NCBI GenBank assembly: GCA_018055905.1
Contig: JAGPGT010000004.1
Span: 11,940-48,317 of the forward strand
DNA: 36,378 nt
Direction: 5' to 3'
DNA from: Phycisphaerae bacterium
GTDB taxonomy: Bacteria; Planctomycetota; Phycisphaerae; Sedimentisphaerales; Anaerobacaceae
Every line of letters starts with the position of its first letter. Position 1 is the stretch's first letter. Shown in pieces: positions 9,462-19,009 of this stretch. Position numbers and translations under genes: made by a program. A model generated the notes under the pieces. That model did not search any database, was not told the origin of the DNA, and was given only the letters and a program-made list of their open reading frames with translations.

Positions 9462-10337
9462 ATGGAATCGATAGGACGACGAGACTTCCTCAGGCTCGCG
9501 GGCGGCGCGCTGCTGGGCATGGTCGCACAGGGGGCCAACGGATCTCGCACAGTCCGTCCCGCTACACGTCCAGGGGCAGCGAATTCATCGTACGATCCTA
9601 ACGCGTCTGCCGAGCCGACCGATCTGGACGAGTACGATTTCGTTTTGCCGCGGGTCCGCGTGGTGGAACTGGCGTTCAAGGGCCGGGGCAAAGGGCCCGA
9701 CGTCTGGAACGTCCGCCCTGGCGGCGACGCCAATCTGCTTCGCGAGTTGGCCCGTATCGTGCGCTGCCACGTCAAGCCCATTGTCGGGGCGATGGACTGG
9801 CAACCGCAGTACGCCTACGACGGGCAGTTGAACGCTGTGGTGACCTTCGACGACCCGGGATTGCTTCGCCACTATCCCTTTCTCTTCATGACCGGCGAGA
9901 ACCACTTCGAGCTCAACTCCGATCAGAAGGGCAATCTCAAGGACTTCCTCACCGCCGGCGGCTTTCTCCTGATGGACGACTGCGTCGTCGGTTCCGGCGG
10001 CGATTTCTTCTACACGAGTTGTTTTCAACTGCTGGAGGGGCTGTTCGGTCGGGGCTCCGTCAAGGCGATCCCCCGCGACCACGAGGTCTTCCACAACGTC
10101 TTCGACCTGGGGGACGTCGGGCTTCCGCATCTGCAATACGCCGGCGGACGTGGCACGCACGGCCAGAATCACGGGGCCCGCGGATTGTTCCTGGAGGACC
10201 GTCTGGCCGTCTTCCTCAGTTCCAACGACCTCCACTGCGGCTGGTGCGACAGCCACGGCGTCGAGTGGGGGCCCGAGGGATACCGCAAGACCATTCAGAT
10301 GGGGATCAACATCATCCTGTACGCGATGACGCACTGA
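9462..10337 (+). CDS. Tat-exported DUF4159 domain protein
   Basis: 291 residues. The N-terminus is a twin-arginine signal (GRRDFLRLAGG, Arg6-Arg7) with a hydrophobic stretch to about residue 27, so it is probably exported folded. The body matches DUF4159: VTFDDPGLLRHYPFLFMTGE, then a GGFLLMDDCVVG strand and an HEVFHNVFDL segment. Its last part contains HGQNHGARG and a Cys/His-rich SNDLHCGWCDSHG segment. DUF4159 is structurally amidotransferase-like and is typically the last gene of MoxR/VWA operons. A GAGG ribosome site lies 8 nt before the ATG. Tat export suggests a cofactor or metal, and the His/Cys residues are candidates for binding it (inference). Confidence 0.85.
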   Translation: MESIGRRDFLRLAGGALLGMVAQGANGSRTVRPATRPGAANSSYDPNASAEPTDLDEYDFVLPRVRVVELAFKGRGKGPDVWNVRPGGDANLLRELARIVRCHVKPIVGAMDWQPQYAYDGQLNAVVTFDDPGLLRHYPFLFMTGENHFELNSDQKGNLKDFLTAGGFLLMDDCVVGSGGDFFYTSCFQLLEGLFGRGSVKAIPRDHEVFHNVFDLGDVGLPHLQYAGGRGTHGQNHGARGLFLEDRLAVFLSSNDLHCGWCDSHGVEWGPEGYRKTIQMGINIILYAMTH

Positions 10338-10490
10338 TCAGTCCCTTGCGACTCACAAGCCAGGAGGCATGAAGGTCCATCGCGAAGCAGATCTGCCGGA
10401 CGTCAGTAGGGGATTGGCACGACAGCGCGACTCATTCACGGCTCATCCTAAGCGGCCTGACGTTGAATCGGGCGGCAGCGTTTCAGCCAC

Positions 10491-10540
10491 TTGGACTTCG
10501 TGTTTTGGATTTGTTTCGAATCTCGGGCTTGGGATTTTCC
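10491..10540. repeat. Degenerate TTyGGaTTT-type repetitive tract between convergent genes
   Basis: In the 212-nt space between the DUF4159 stop and the hisI stop, the sequence becomes T/G-rich and loosely periodic, with words such as TTGGACTTCG, TTTTGGATTTG, TTTCGAATCTCG and TTGGGATTTTC in succession. No coding signal or strong terminator is visible. I recall similar degenerate tracts between genes in planctomycete genomes, but that cannot be checked here. A perfect palindrome GCAGATCTGC lies upstream at 10387-10396. Confidence 0.35.
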
Positions 10541-10549
10541 GTCCGACGT

Positions 10550-10966
10550 TTACTTCTTCTTGTTGTATGCGAGTGCCGGATCATAGACCTTTTGGGCGAT
10601 GAACTCCAGCTCGGTCGAACTGCCACGCTTGACGGCGCGGTAGAAGCAGGACTGGTAACCGACGTGGCACTGGCCTTCGTCCACAGCGACCTTCAGGATC
10701 AGGCAGTCCTGGTCGCAGTCTACCAGGATCTGGCGGACGGTCTGGACGTGGCCGCTTTCCTCGCCTTTCTTCCAGAGTTTCTTGCGGGAACGGCTGTAGT
10801 AGGTGGCCCGGCCTGTGGCGAGGGTGTGGTCCAGGGCCTCGCGATTCATCCAGGCGACCATCAAGATCTGCCCATTTTCGGCATCCTGAGCGATGGCCGG
10901 GATCAGACCGTCGGCGTTGAACTTAGGTGTGAACTCCAAACCCTCTTCAATTTGCTTCGATTCCAA
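10550..10966 (-). CDS. hisI: Phosphoribosyl-AMP cyclohydrolase
   Basis: 138 residues on the minus strand from a TTG start; no in-frame ATG lies nearby upstream. HisI opens the adenine ring of phosphoribosyl-AMP in the third step of histidine biosynthesis, in the cytosol. The family signatures are all present: an ILMVAWMN strand (about 34-41), TGRATYYSRSRKKLW (51-65), SGHVQ, the acidic metal site DCDQDC (83-88), and the zinc-binding CHVGYQSCFYR (Cys100, His101, Cys107). Length is normal for a stand-alone HisI; the HisE pyrophosphohydrolase domain is absent. No other his gene is nearby. The gene lies opposite its neighbours and is transcribed divergently from the YbhN-like gene, with 131 nt between them. 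Confidence 0.95.
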   Translation of the reverse strand: MESKQIEEGLEFTPKFNADGLIPAIAQDAENGQILMVAWMNREALDHTLATGRATYYSRSRKKLWKKGEESGHVQTVRQILVDCDQDCLILKVAVDEGQCHVGYQSCFYRAVKRGSSTELEFIAQKVYDPALAYNKKK

Positions 10967-11097
10967 AACGTACCCCGTTGCATTGACTCATTGGTTATTG
11001 GCCATTTGTGATTGGGCGAGCCCAACGCCGGGAATCGTCGCATCACATCGCGAACTCCAGCGGTGAACAATAATAAATCGCAAATAGTGAACCGTCA

Positions 11098-12210
11098 ATG
11101 CCTTGCGTCTTCTTGCCAGAATCACCTTCGCCCACTATGATTTACTATGACAAGGGATTATTCGGAGACAAGCCGTTGCCGGATGCGCGGAAGGTTGGAA
11201 AGAAAAGACGTTGGTCGTGGATCGCCAGGATTGTCGTAGCCGCTGCGGCGATGTTATGGGTCTTTCATGGCCAAGACTGGGGAAAACTGGCGGCGGCATT
11301 TCATCGTCTCAGCGCGTGGTGGTTCGCTTTTACCTTGGCCGTTTTCATCGTGGCGCAGATCGCCATGGCTCTTCGGTGGTGGCTTCTGCTGAGAGCGCAA
11401 TTTATTCATATCGGTATTCTTGCGGCCATACGACTGTCCTTTCTCGGATTATTCTACAACAACGCGATGCCGGGATCGGTCGGGGGCGATCTGCTGAAGG
11501 CTTGGTACGTGACCAAGCACACCCACCGCAAGACCGCAGGCGTGTTGAGTGTGTTCGTGGATCGGGCCGTCGGGTTGGCCACCTTGATTCTGATCGCAAT
11601 TCCCGTGTATGGGATATTCGTGCGAGGTCGGCTACCGGACGGACCCGGCACCACAGTGGGGATTTCCCAGTACGCACGGGCAGTTTTCGGCTCCGTCGTG
11701 GTTATAGGTCTGATCCTGGGTTTGGTGTTGGTCCATCCCACCGGTCGGGAAAAGCTCCGTCGGGTTGTTGGTCATCTTTGGTTGCGGGGCTTGACGCTGT
11801 TGCAAGAGACGAAGGATGCGGTGGTTATCTATTGTTCAAAGCCCGGGATGCTCCTGCTGGCGATTGTCTTGACGCTGTTCTCGCAGAGCACGGTGATCCT
11901 GGCCTTTTGGCTGCTGGGGAGGAACCTGGGGGTCGAAGCGAACTTGAGGCATTATTTTGTGGTGTTTCCGGTCATGTGGGTGGTCTCGGCGGTTCCGGTG
12001 AGCATTGGGGGGCTGGGGGTTTTTGAGGCGGGGGTGGTCCAGATGTTTGGTCGGCTGGCCGGGGTCTCGGTCGAGTTGGGTATGGTCCTGGCCCTTTGTC
12101 AGCGGTTTGTCTGGGTGCTCACGTCATTGCCGGGGGGGGTGATCCACCTGCTGGGTGCCCATCTACCTCGGGACGAGATTTCTGTTGACTGTCAAGAGGC
12201 CGGAAATTAG
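11098..12210 (+). CDS. YbhN/UPF0104-type integral membrane protein (LPG synthase TM domain family)
   Basis: 370 residues. After a basic N-terminus (KVGKKRRWSW) there are about eight hydrophobic segments. Family motifs are visible: a FLGLFYNNAMPGSVGGDLLKAWY segment typical of the lysylphosphatidylglycerol synthetase membrane-domain family, and later VSAVPVSIGGLGVFEAG. The soluble aminoacyl-transfer domain of MprF is absent, so this is the flippase-like half alone. Such proteins are proposed to move or modify lipids in the inner membrane; the substrate here is unknown. An alternative start is ATG 11137 (MIYYDK), and neither start has a clear ribosome site. The gene lies between hisI and hpf with no clear functional link to either. 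Confidence 0.82.
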   Translation: MPCVFLPESPSPTMIYYDKGLFGDKPLPDARKVGKKRRWSWIARIVVAAAAMLWVFHGQDWGKLAAAFHRLSAWWFAFTLAVFIVAQIAMALRWWLLLRAQFIHIGILAAIRLSFLGLFYNNAMPGSVGGDLLKAWYVTKHTHRKTAGVLSVFVDRAVGLATLILIAIPVYGIFVRGRLPDGPGTTVGISQYARAVFGSVVVIGLILGLVLVHPTGREKLRRVVGHLWLRGLTLLQETKDAVVIYCSKPGMLLLAIVLTLFSQSTVILAFWLLGRNLGVEANLRHYFVVFPVMWVVSAVPVSIGGLGVFEAGVVQMFGRLAGVSVELGMVLALCQRFVWVLTSLPGGVIHLLGAHLPRDEISVDCQEAGN

Positions 12211-12387
12211 GCTATCGGCGTCCGTTAGAACGCGATCTCGCTGCGTGCCTGGAGGCGCAAGGCTGTTGCGGCTTGAGGTTTGAGGATGTATCGTCTTCGA
12301 CCTCGGCGCGGGGGATTTTGCCCGACAGGTAGGTCTTCGAACGCAGGAGGCGCTGGGATAACCGTGAGAGAATTGTGGCCGTTGTTT

Positions 12388-12393
12388 AAGGAG
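12388..12393 (+). promoter_or_regulatory. Ribosome-binding site deciding the TTG start of hpf
   Basis: AAGGAG lies 7 nt before the TTG at 12401. This good Shine-Dalgarno match supports the rare TTG start, after which the protein reads LFTISGKHVTIT, as HPF proteins normally begin. The rest of the 190-nt gap upstream (12211-12400) has no gene and no promoter that I could place. Confidence 0.7.
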
Positions 12394-12400
12394 ACAGGAA

Positions 12401-12742
12401 TTGCTTTTCACCATCTCGGGCAAGCACGTTACCATAACCGATTCAATCAGAGCCTATGCGGAGGAGAAAACGTCGAAGCTCCCGCGATATTACGACGGGA
12501 TCAGCCAGGTGGAAGTGATTGTGGACTGTACTCACGGGGCCAACAAGATCAGTGTGGAGGTGATTGCCAAAGGAGAACATGGGAACCTGTTCGTGGCGAC
12601 CGAAGCGGGCGACGACGCCTACCCGTGCATCGACGGCGCCGTTCACAAGCTCGAACAGCAGCTTCGCAAGAAGAAGACGAAAGAGCGGGACGACAAGCAT
12701 ATGGGCGAGGGGGATGTTTTTAAGAAGCCGGCCCGCTCGTAG
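12401..12742 (+). CDS. hpf: Ribosome hibernation promoting factor (short form)
   Basis: 113 residues starting at TTG. HPF/RaiA proteins bind the decoding region of the 30S subunit in slow growth and stop translation. The N-terminal beta-alpha fold is clear: FTISGKHVTITDSIRAYAEEK, then the KLPRYYDGISQVEVIVDCTH strand and the DDAYPCIDGAVHKLEQQLRKKK helix. A short charged tail follows, and the long-form dimerisation domain is lacking. In many Gram-negative genomes hpf lies between rpoN and ptsN. Here a PtsN-type EIIA follows after 121 nt, but rpoN is not upstream. Confidence 0.92.
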   Translation: MLFTISGKHVTITDSIRAYAEEKTSKLPRYYDGISQVEVIVDCTHGANKISVEVIAKGEHGNLFVATEAGDDAYPCIDGAVHKLEQQLRKKKTKERDDKHMGEGDVFKKPARS

Positions 12743-12863
12743 GGGCCTAAGCCGTCGGTAGTGTGTCGCCGGTCGGCGGCATCGCGGCGGTGGCTCTCCT
12801 GGGGACGCCGGGGTTTTCGTGTCAGTGGATGGTTGCGGTTACCGTTAGGTCTGGACGCAAAGA

Positions 12864-13337
12864 ATGAAGTTCGAAGAATTCATGTGTTTCGAGGCGACGA
12901 TCCCTCAGTTGCAGGCAAAGGATCGTGACGGAGCCATCAGCGAACTGGTGGCGGCTTTGGTCAGCGCCGGCAGCATCCCGGCCGAGCTGGGCAAGGAAGT
13001 GACCAAGGCTGTGATCAAACGGGAAAATGAGGCCAGCACCGGCATGGGCAAAGGCGTGGCGGTTCCCCACGTCAAGCACCCGGCGGTCAAGAAGGTTACG
13101 GCAGTGGTCGGACACAGCGCCGCCGGCATTGATTTTGCCTCGCTTGACGAACAGCCCGTCTATTCGGTGATCCTGTTGATCAGCCCGGTGGATAATCCCG
13201 ACAAGCACCTGCAAGCCATGGAGAACATCTTCCGCCATCTTCAGAAGGAGCGGTTCCGTAAGTTCCTCCGGCAATGCCGCAACGCACAGGAGCTGGAGGA
13301 TCTGCTCAAGGAAGCGGATGAGAATCCCTCCTGGTGA
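12864..13337 (+). CDS. ptsN: PTS EIIA protein, PtsN-like (nitrogen/fructose type)
   Basis: 157 residues. The EIIA type-2 domain is complete: RDGAISELVAALVSAG helix, KRENEASTGMGKGVAVPHVKHP with the phospho-accepting His69, then GIDFASLDEQPVYSVILLISP and the C-terminal NIFRHLQKERFRKFL helix. PtsN-type EIIA receives phosphate from HPr but usually regulates (for example potassium uptake or sigma-54 genes) rather than driving sugar transport. Its gene overlaps the HPr gene by 4 nt (GTGA), and EI follows. No EIIB or EIIC permease is in the window, which supports a regulatory role (inference). Confidence 0.9.
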   Translation: MKFEEFMCFEATIPQLQAKDRDGAISELVAALVSAGSIPAELGKEVTKAVIKRENEASTGMGKGVAVPHVKHPAVKKVTAVVGHSAAGIDFASLDEQPVYSVILLISPVDNPDKHLQAMENIFRHLQKERFRKFLRQCRNAQELEDLLKEADENPSW

Positions 13338-13684
13338 ACGAAAGACAGATCCAGCGCCAGGCGAACGGGCCCAGGTTGCTGACGGGAGAAATGGTCTTGG
13401 GAAAACCGGTGTCTGAGACGACTATGGAGATCAGGAACGCCGACGGTCTTCATATGCGCCCGGCGATGCAGTTCGTCGATTTGGCCAGCCGGTTCGATTG
13501 CGAGGTCTCCGTCAGCAACGGTCAAACGGCAGCCGATGGCAAGAGCATCATGCAGATGAGCATGTTGGCGGCCACCTGCGGAACTCGCCTGAAGGTGCGG
13601 GCGGAGGGCCCCGACGCCGAAAAGGCGATCGAAGCTTTGCGCGAACTGGTCGAGGTGCGACTGTTCGGAGAGCCGCCGCCCTAG
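13334..13684 (+). CDS. HPr-like phosphocarrier protein
   Basis: 116 residues from a GTG that overlaps the ptsN stop. The HPr core begins at about residue 30: MEIRNADGLHMRPAMQFVDL with phospho-His40, then DGKSIMQMSMLAATCG with Ser71 at the place of the regulatory Ser46 of Gram-positive HPr, and a normal C-terminal helix. HPr passes phosphate from EI to EIIA proteins. The roughly 30-residue N-terminal extension is unusual. Internal ATGs at 13391 and 13424 would give 97 or 86 residues, closer to ordinary HPr, but neither has a well-spaced ribosome site. The GTG start is favoured only by its coupling overlap. Confidence 0.88.
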   Translation: MNERQIQRQANGPRLLTGEMVLGKPVSETTMEIRNADGLHMRPAMQFVDLASRFDCEVSVSNGQTAADGKSIMQMSMLAATCGTRLKVRAEGPDAEKAIEALRELVEVRLFGEPPP

Positions 13685-13753
13685 AAATCAGCCGGGATTG
13701 TACGAAAAGAATGCTCCGCGGAAGTCCGGCGAATACTGAGTCATCATTCGGTC

Positions 13754-15493
<1,740 letters not shown>

Positions 15494-15606
15494 GAGGGAT
15501 GACCGATTCTACTTCTCTTTCGCTGTGATTGACCAATTGAGGAACGGTTATCGAGGCATGGAGCGACAATTCGCATCGGTCAGGGGAGGGCGGGCCCGGA
15601 GTTTCG

Positions 15607-16368
15607 ATGCCGACCCGGGCAACAGCCGTGGTTCGATTCCGAATCGTCGGGCCGGTGGCGATGTTGTCGCATGCCGAGACGTTCCGGGTTCTCCAGCGGG
15701 CCTGCGCCCGCGCAGGCATTCCGGTGCGGTACAGCGAGGGATTCAATCCTCACCCCAAGTTGTCCCTTCCACTTCCCAGGCCGGTGGGGGTGGAATCGGA
15801 AGAGGAATTGCTGGTGGCCCGGCTCTACGAGGACCCGACGGTTCGACGGGGCGCAGCGCCGGCGGAGTGCGAAACGGCCATGATGCGGGCTTTGGACGAT
15901 CAACTGCCTGAGGGAATGGACGTGCTGTCGTTGACGCTGGTAGCCTCCAACGCGTCATTGACCCCGCAATCGGCTCAGTACGTTCTGCCTTTGCGCGGGG
16001 GGGCCGATCCGGGGCTTGCGGACCGTCTTGGTTGCCAGATCGAGCGGGTGATGGCCAGGGAATCATGCGTGATGGAAAGAACGGTCGACCGGGACAAACC
16101 GGCCAGGAAGATCGACGTGCGTCCGTTTCTCTTGTCGATCCGGTTCGAGGACGGTCGTCTGATCGTCCGGCATCGTACCGGCGACGCCGGGTCGATCCGG
16201 CTCGACGAGATCCTGAGGCTCTTTTCGTTACGGGCCGAGGATTTGGCTGGACCGGTACAAAGGTGCAATGTCGTATGGGAGACAACCAATTTGCAGCAGA
16301 CAACACAAAAACCCCATGGGGAAAGTGGGGCAGAGGACATAGAAGATGGCTCGAGAAATGCTGATTAA
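15607..16368 (+). CDS. DUF2344 (TIGR03936-type) radical-SAM-associated protein, stand-alone
   Basis: 253 residues. The start of the DUF2344/TIGR03936 domain is clear: VRFRIVGPVAMLSHAET, RACARAGIPVRYSEGFNPHP and KLSLPLPRPVGVESEEE. In many bacteria this domain is fused to or encoded directly after a TIGR03960-type radical SAM protein and next to an RNase E/G gene. Here the RNase gene is present, overlapping this stop by 23 nt in another frame, but no radical SAM gene precedes it; Enzyme I does. ATG 15607 has GGAG 8 nt upstream. The molecular function is not established; links to RNA or ribosome processing are inferred from neighbourhood only. Confidence 0.85.
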   Translation: MPTRATAVVRFRIVGPVAMLSHAETFRVLQRACARAGIPVRYSEGFNPHPKLSLPLPRPVGVESEEELLVARLYEDPTVRRGAAPAECETAMMRALDDQLPEGMDVLSLTLVASNASLTPQSAQYVLPLRGGADPGLADRLGCQIERVMARESCVMERTVDRDKPARKIDVRPFLLSIRFEDGRLIVRHRTGDAGSIRLDEILRLFSLRAEDLAGPVQRCNVVWETTNLQQTTQKPHGESGAEDIEDGSRNAD

Positions 16369-17872
16369 CGTCGCCGAGCGCGAGGAGTGCCGCGTGGCGG
16401 TCGTCGAAGACAACCGGCTGGAGGAGCTCTATGTGGAGCGGGCCAGCGCCGGCACTCACGTCGGGAGCATCTACAAGGGGAGGGTCGTCAACATCGAGTC
16501 GGGGATTCAGGCCGCATTCATCGACATCGGGATCGAGAAAAACGGCTTTCTTCACATCAGCGATCTGCATCCGCGCTACTTTCCGGGCGGCAAGAAAGAC
16601 GTGCTGGAAGTCATCGGACGTCGCCAGGCGCTGAAAGAACGTCCCCCCATCCAGAATTGCCTGCGGCGGGGGCAGGAGATCGTGGTGCAAGTGACCAAGG
16701 AAGGGCTCAAGACCAAAGGGCCGACGCTGAGCACCTACCTGGCCTTGGCGGGCAAACACCTGGTCATGATGCCCTGGATGAAGAACTACGGGATCTCGCA
16801 CAAGATCGAGGACGAAGAGGAGCGAAAGCGTTTGGCGGGCGTGTTCGACGAGTGCAAGGCGCCCAAGGGCCACGGGTTCATCATCCGTACCGCCGGCGAG
16901 GGAGCGTCCAAGAAGGACATCCAGGCGGACCTCAAATATCTCGACCGCCTCTGGCGGGCGATCGAGGCCAGGATGGAGAGCGAGAAGGCGCCGGGCGAGA
17001 TCTATCTGGAGTCGGATCTCGTGATCCGGGCTCTGCGGGACACGTTCGGCCCGGAAATCTCCAGGATTGTCTGTGATTCGGAGGTCATGGTCCGCAAGAT
17101 CAAGGAGTTCTTGTCGATCTCCGCGCCGCGCCTGAAGCCCAAGATCGTCACGTACGAAGAGAAGATTCCGCTGTTCCACAAGTACGGGATCGAGGACGAG
17201 ATCGCCAAGATTCAGTCCCGCGAGGTGGAGCTCAAGAGCGGCGGCTCCATCGTCATCGAGCAGACGGAGGCCCTGGTCGCCATCGACGTCAACAGCGGAC
17301 GGTTCCGCAAACAGAAGAACGCCGAGCAGACCGCGTTTGAAAACAACATGGAGGCGGCCACCGAGATCGCCCGGCAATTGAGGCTTCGGGACCTGGGAGG
17401 CCTGATCGTGTGCGACTTTATCGACATGCGGAACGCCAAGCACCGCAAAGAGGTCGAGAAAGCGTTTCGCGATGCGGTCAAGGCGGATCGGGCCCGGTCC
17501 AAAATCCTGCATATCAGCCGTTTCGGGGTCGTCGAGATGACCCGCCAGCGGATGCGTCCGTCCCTGCAGTTCAGCACCTTCCTGGCCTGCCCTCACTGTG
17601 CGGGTATGGGTTTCGTCAAGAGTCACGAGTCGCTGGCGCTGGAGATCATCCGCCTGCTGAACCTGGCCGTGTCGAAGGAGCACATCCGTCGGATCGAGCT
17701 GACGGTTCCGAAAGAAGTGGGGGAGTTCCTTCAGAACGAAAAAAGAGCCGCCATCGCCCAGATTGAGCAGGCGACCGAAAAACGAATCATCATTCATTCT
17801 TCTCCCGATTACGTCGGCGAACAGCGGACGCTGTTGTGTCTCAACGACCGCGGCGGAGAAGTCAAGCTGTAA
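16346..17872 (+). CDS. rng: Ribonuclease E/G family endoribonuclease (RNase G-like)
   Basis: 508 residues, the RNase G size; the long C-terminal degradosome scaffold of RNase E is missing. It cuts single-stranded RNA, preferring 5'-monophosphate ends, in mRNA decay and rRNA processing. An S1 domain sits near residues 40-115 (GSIYKGRVVNIESGIQAAFI). The catalytic metal site is Asp314 (AIDVNSGRF) and Asp357 (CDFIDM), with the same 43-residue spacing as Asp303 and Asp346 of E. coli RNase E. The zinc-link CPHC (Cys415, Cys418) joins protomers. It follows DUF2344 with a 23-nt overlap and is followed after 21 nt by kdsD. The name rng is chosen on length and could equally be a short rne. Confidence 0.93.
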   Translation: MAREMLINVAEREECRVAVVEDNRLEELYVERASAGTHVGSIYKGRVVNIESGIQAAFIDIGIEKNGFLHISDLHPRYFPGGKKDVLEVIGRRQALKERPPIQNCLRRGQEIVVQVTKEGLKTKGPTLSTYLALAGKHLVMMPWMKNYGISHKIEDEEERKRLAGVFDECKAPKGHGFIIRTAGEGASKKDIQADLKYLDRLWRAIEARMESEKAPGEIYLESDLVIRALRDTFGPEISRIVCDSEVMVRKIKEFLSISAPRLKPKIVTYEEKIPLFHKYGIEDEIAKIQSREVELKSGGSIVIEQTEALVAIDVNSGRFRKQKNAEQTAFENNMEAATEIARQLRLRDLGGLIVCDFIDMRNAKHRKEVEKAFRDAVKADRARSKILHISRFGVVEMTRQRMRPSLQFSTFLACPHCAGMGFVKSHESLALEIIRLLNLAVSKEHIRRIELTVPKEVGEFLQNEKRAAIAQIEQATEKRIIIHSSPDYVGEQRTLLCLNDRGGEVKL

Positions 17873-17893
17873 CCGGCAGGGAGGCCCAAGACC

Positions 17894-18871
17894 GTGGAAT
17901 TCGATCTTGATTACGCCCGGCGGGTCATTCTCGCCGAGGCCGATGCGATTGCGTCGATGACGCCGATTGTCAACGGCCGGTTCGTCCGGGCCGCGGAAAT
18001 GCTCTATACTTGCACCGGTTCGTGCATCGTCAGCGGGATCGGCAAGGCCGGTCTGATCGGTCGTAAGATCAGCGCGACGCTGGCTTCGACCGGAACGCCG
18101 AGCCATTTTCTCCATCCCGCGGAGGCGGTGCATGGGGATCTCGGCCGTCTCCGACGCCAGGACGTCGTAATGATCCTCAGCTACGGCGGCGAGACCGACG
18201 AAATCATCCGCTTGATCAACCTCGTCAAACAACTCGGCATCCCTTTGATTGCGCTCACCGGAGACGAGGATTCGACCCTCGGCCGGCACAGCGACGTCGT
18301 GCTGTGCATGGGGAAGGTGAACGAGGCCTGCCCGCTGGGGGTGGCGCCGAGCGTGTCGACCACCTGCATGCTGACCATCGGCGACGCGCTGGCCTTCACG
18401 GTGATGAAGGCCCGCAACTTCAGCGTCGAGGACTACGTTCGTTTTCATCCGGGCGGGTCGCTCGGCGCCAAGTTGATGACGGTGGAACAGTCCATGATGT
18501 TCCGTCCGGGCGAGAAACTGCCGATCGTGAGCGTGAACGAAACGATCCGCGGGATGTTGGAGAAAACCAAGGACGTGAAGCGCCACGGGGCCGTGATGGT
18601 CGTCGATTCTTCGGGCCGCTTGGCCGGTATCCTTACCGACGCGGACTTGCGCCGGCTCCTGACCAAAGAGGGAGCGGCGGCTTTGGACCTGAAGGTGGGT
18701 GAAGTCATGACGGCCGGCTGCAAACGGATCCGCGCCGACGCTCTGGCTGCGGAGGCCACCGCTCTCTTCCACAAGTATCGAATCGACGAGTTGCCCGTCG
18801 TGGACGCCGACGACCGGCCGGTCGGTCTGATCGACGTGCAGGACATCGTCATGATCAAGGTGGTCGGATAA
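17894..18871 (+). CDS. kdsD: D-arabinose 5-phosphate isomerase (SIS + two CBS domains)
   Basis: 325 residues from GTG 17894, with AGGGAGG 9 nt upstream. KdsD converts ribulose 5-phosphate to arabinose 5-phosphate, the first step to Kdo for lipopolysaccharide. The SIS domain (about 1-195) shows SGIGKAGLIGRKISATLAST, FLHPAEAVHGDLGRL and SYGGETDEI, plus the catalytic-region His185 in RFHPGGSLGAKL. Two CBS domains follow (about 205-325), containing GAVMVVDSSGRLAGILTDAD and ELPVVDADDRPVGLIDVQD. Length and layout equal E. coli KdsD. kdsC follows after 138 nt, consistent with Kdo synthesis. Confidence 0.94.
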   Translation: MEFDLDYARRVILAEADAIASMTPIVNGRFVRAAEMLYTCTGSCIVSGIGKAGLIGRKISATLASTGTPSHFLHPAEAVHGDLGRLRRQDVVMILSYGGETDEIIRLINLVKQLGIPLIALTGDEDSTLGRHSDVVLCMGKVNEACPLGVAPSVSTTCMLTIGDALAFTVMKARNFSVEDYVRFHPGGSLGAKLMTVEQSMMFRPGEKLPIVSVNETIRGMLEKTKDVKRHGAVMVVDSSGRLAGILTDADLRRLLTKEGAAALDLKVGEVMTAGCKRIRADALAAEATALFHKYRIDELPVVDADDRPVGLIDVQDIVMIKVVG

Positions 18872-19009
18872 TAGCCTTGGCGGCATTCCCCGACTCCAGG
18901 CGGCGGCGACATACGACTGTTTGTCGACGGTCTTGTTCGCCCATCGAAACGCAGAACTACCCAACGAGGACAAAACGCGATTGTTGTAGCTATGCTGAAA
19001 TGAGCGAAT

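Noticed and set aside
10369-10602. 77-codon open frame beginning ATGAAGGTCCAT after AGGAGG.
   Set aside because: The AGGAGG is only 1 nt from the ATG, the frame runs into the hisI 3' end on the other strand, and the peptide has no domain-like character.
12211-12400. Possible sigma-54 promoter upstream of hpf (GGAGGC...TTGC words).
   Set aside because: The GG and GC elements do not keep the required 10-nt spacing in any alignment I tried.
12760-12785. CGCC-GGTC-GGCG hairpin between hpf and ptsN as a terminator or attenuator.
   Set aside because: The stem has four base pairs, in GC-rich DNA where such matches are frequent, and no T-tract follows.
18968-18996. Possible promoter before kdsC (TATGCT at 18991).
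   Set aside because: No acceptable -35 hexamer lies 16-18 nt upstream.
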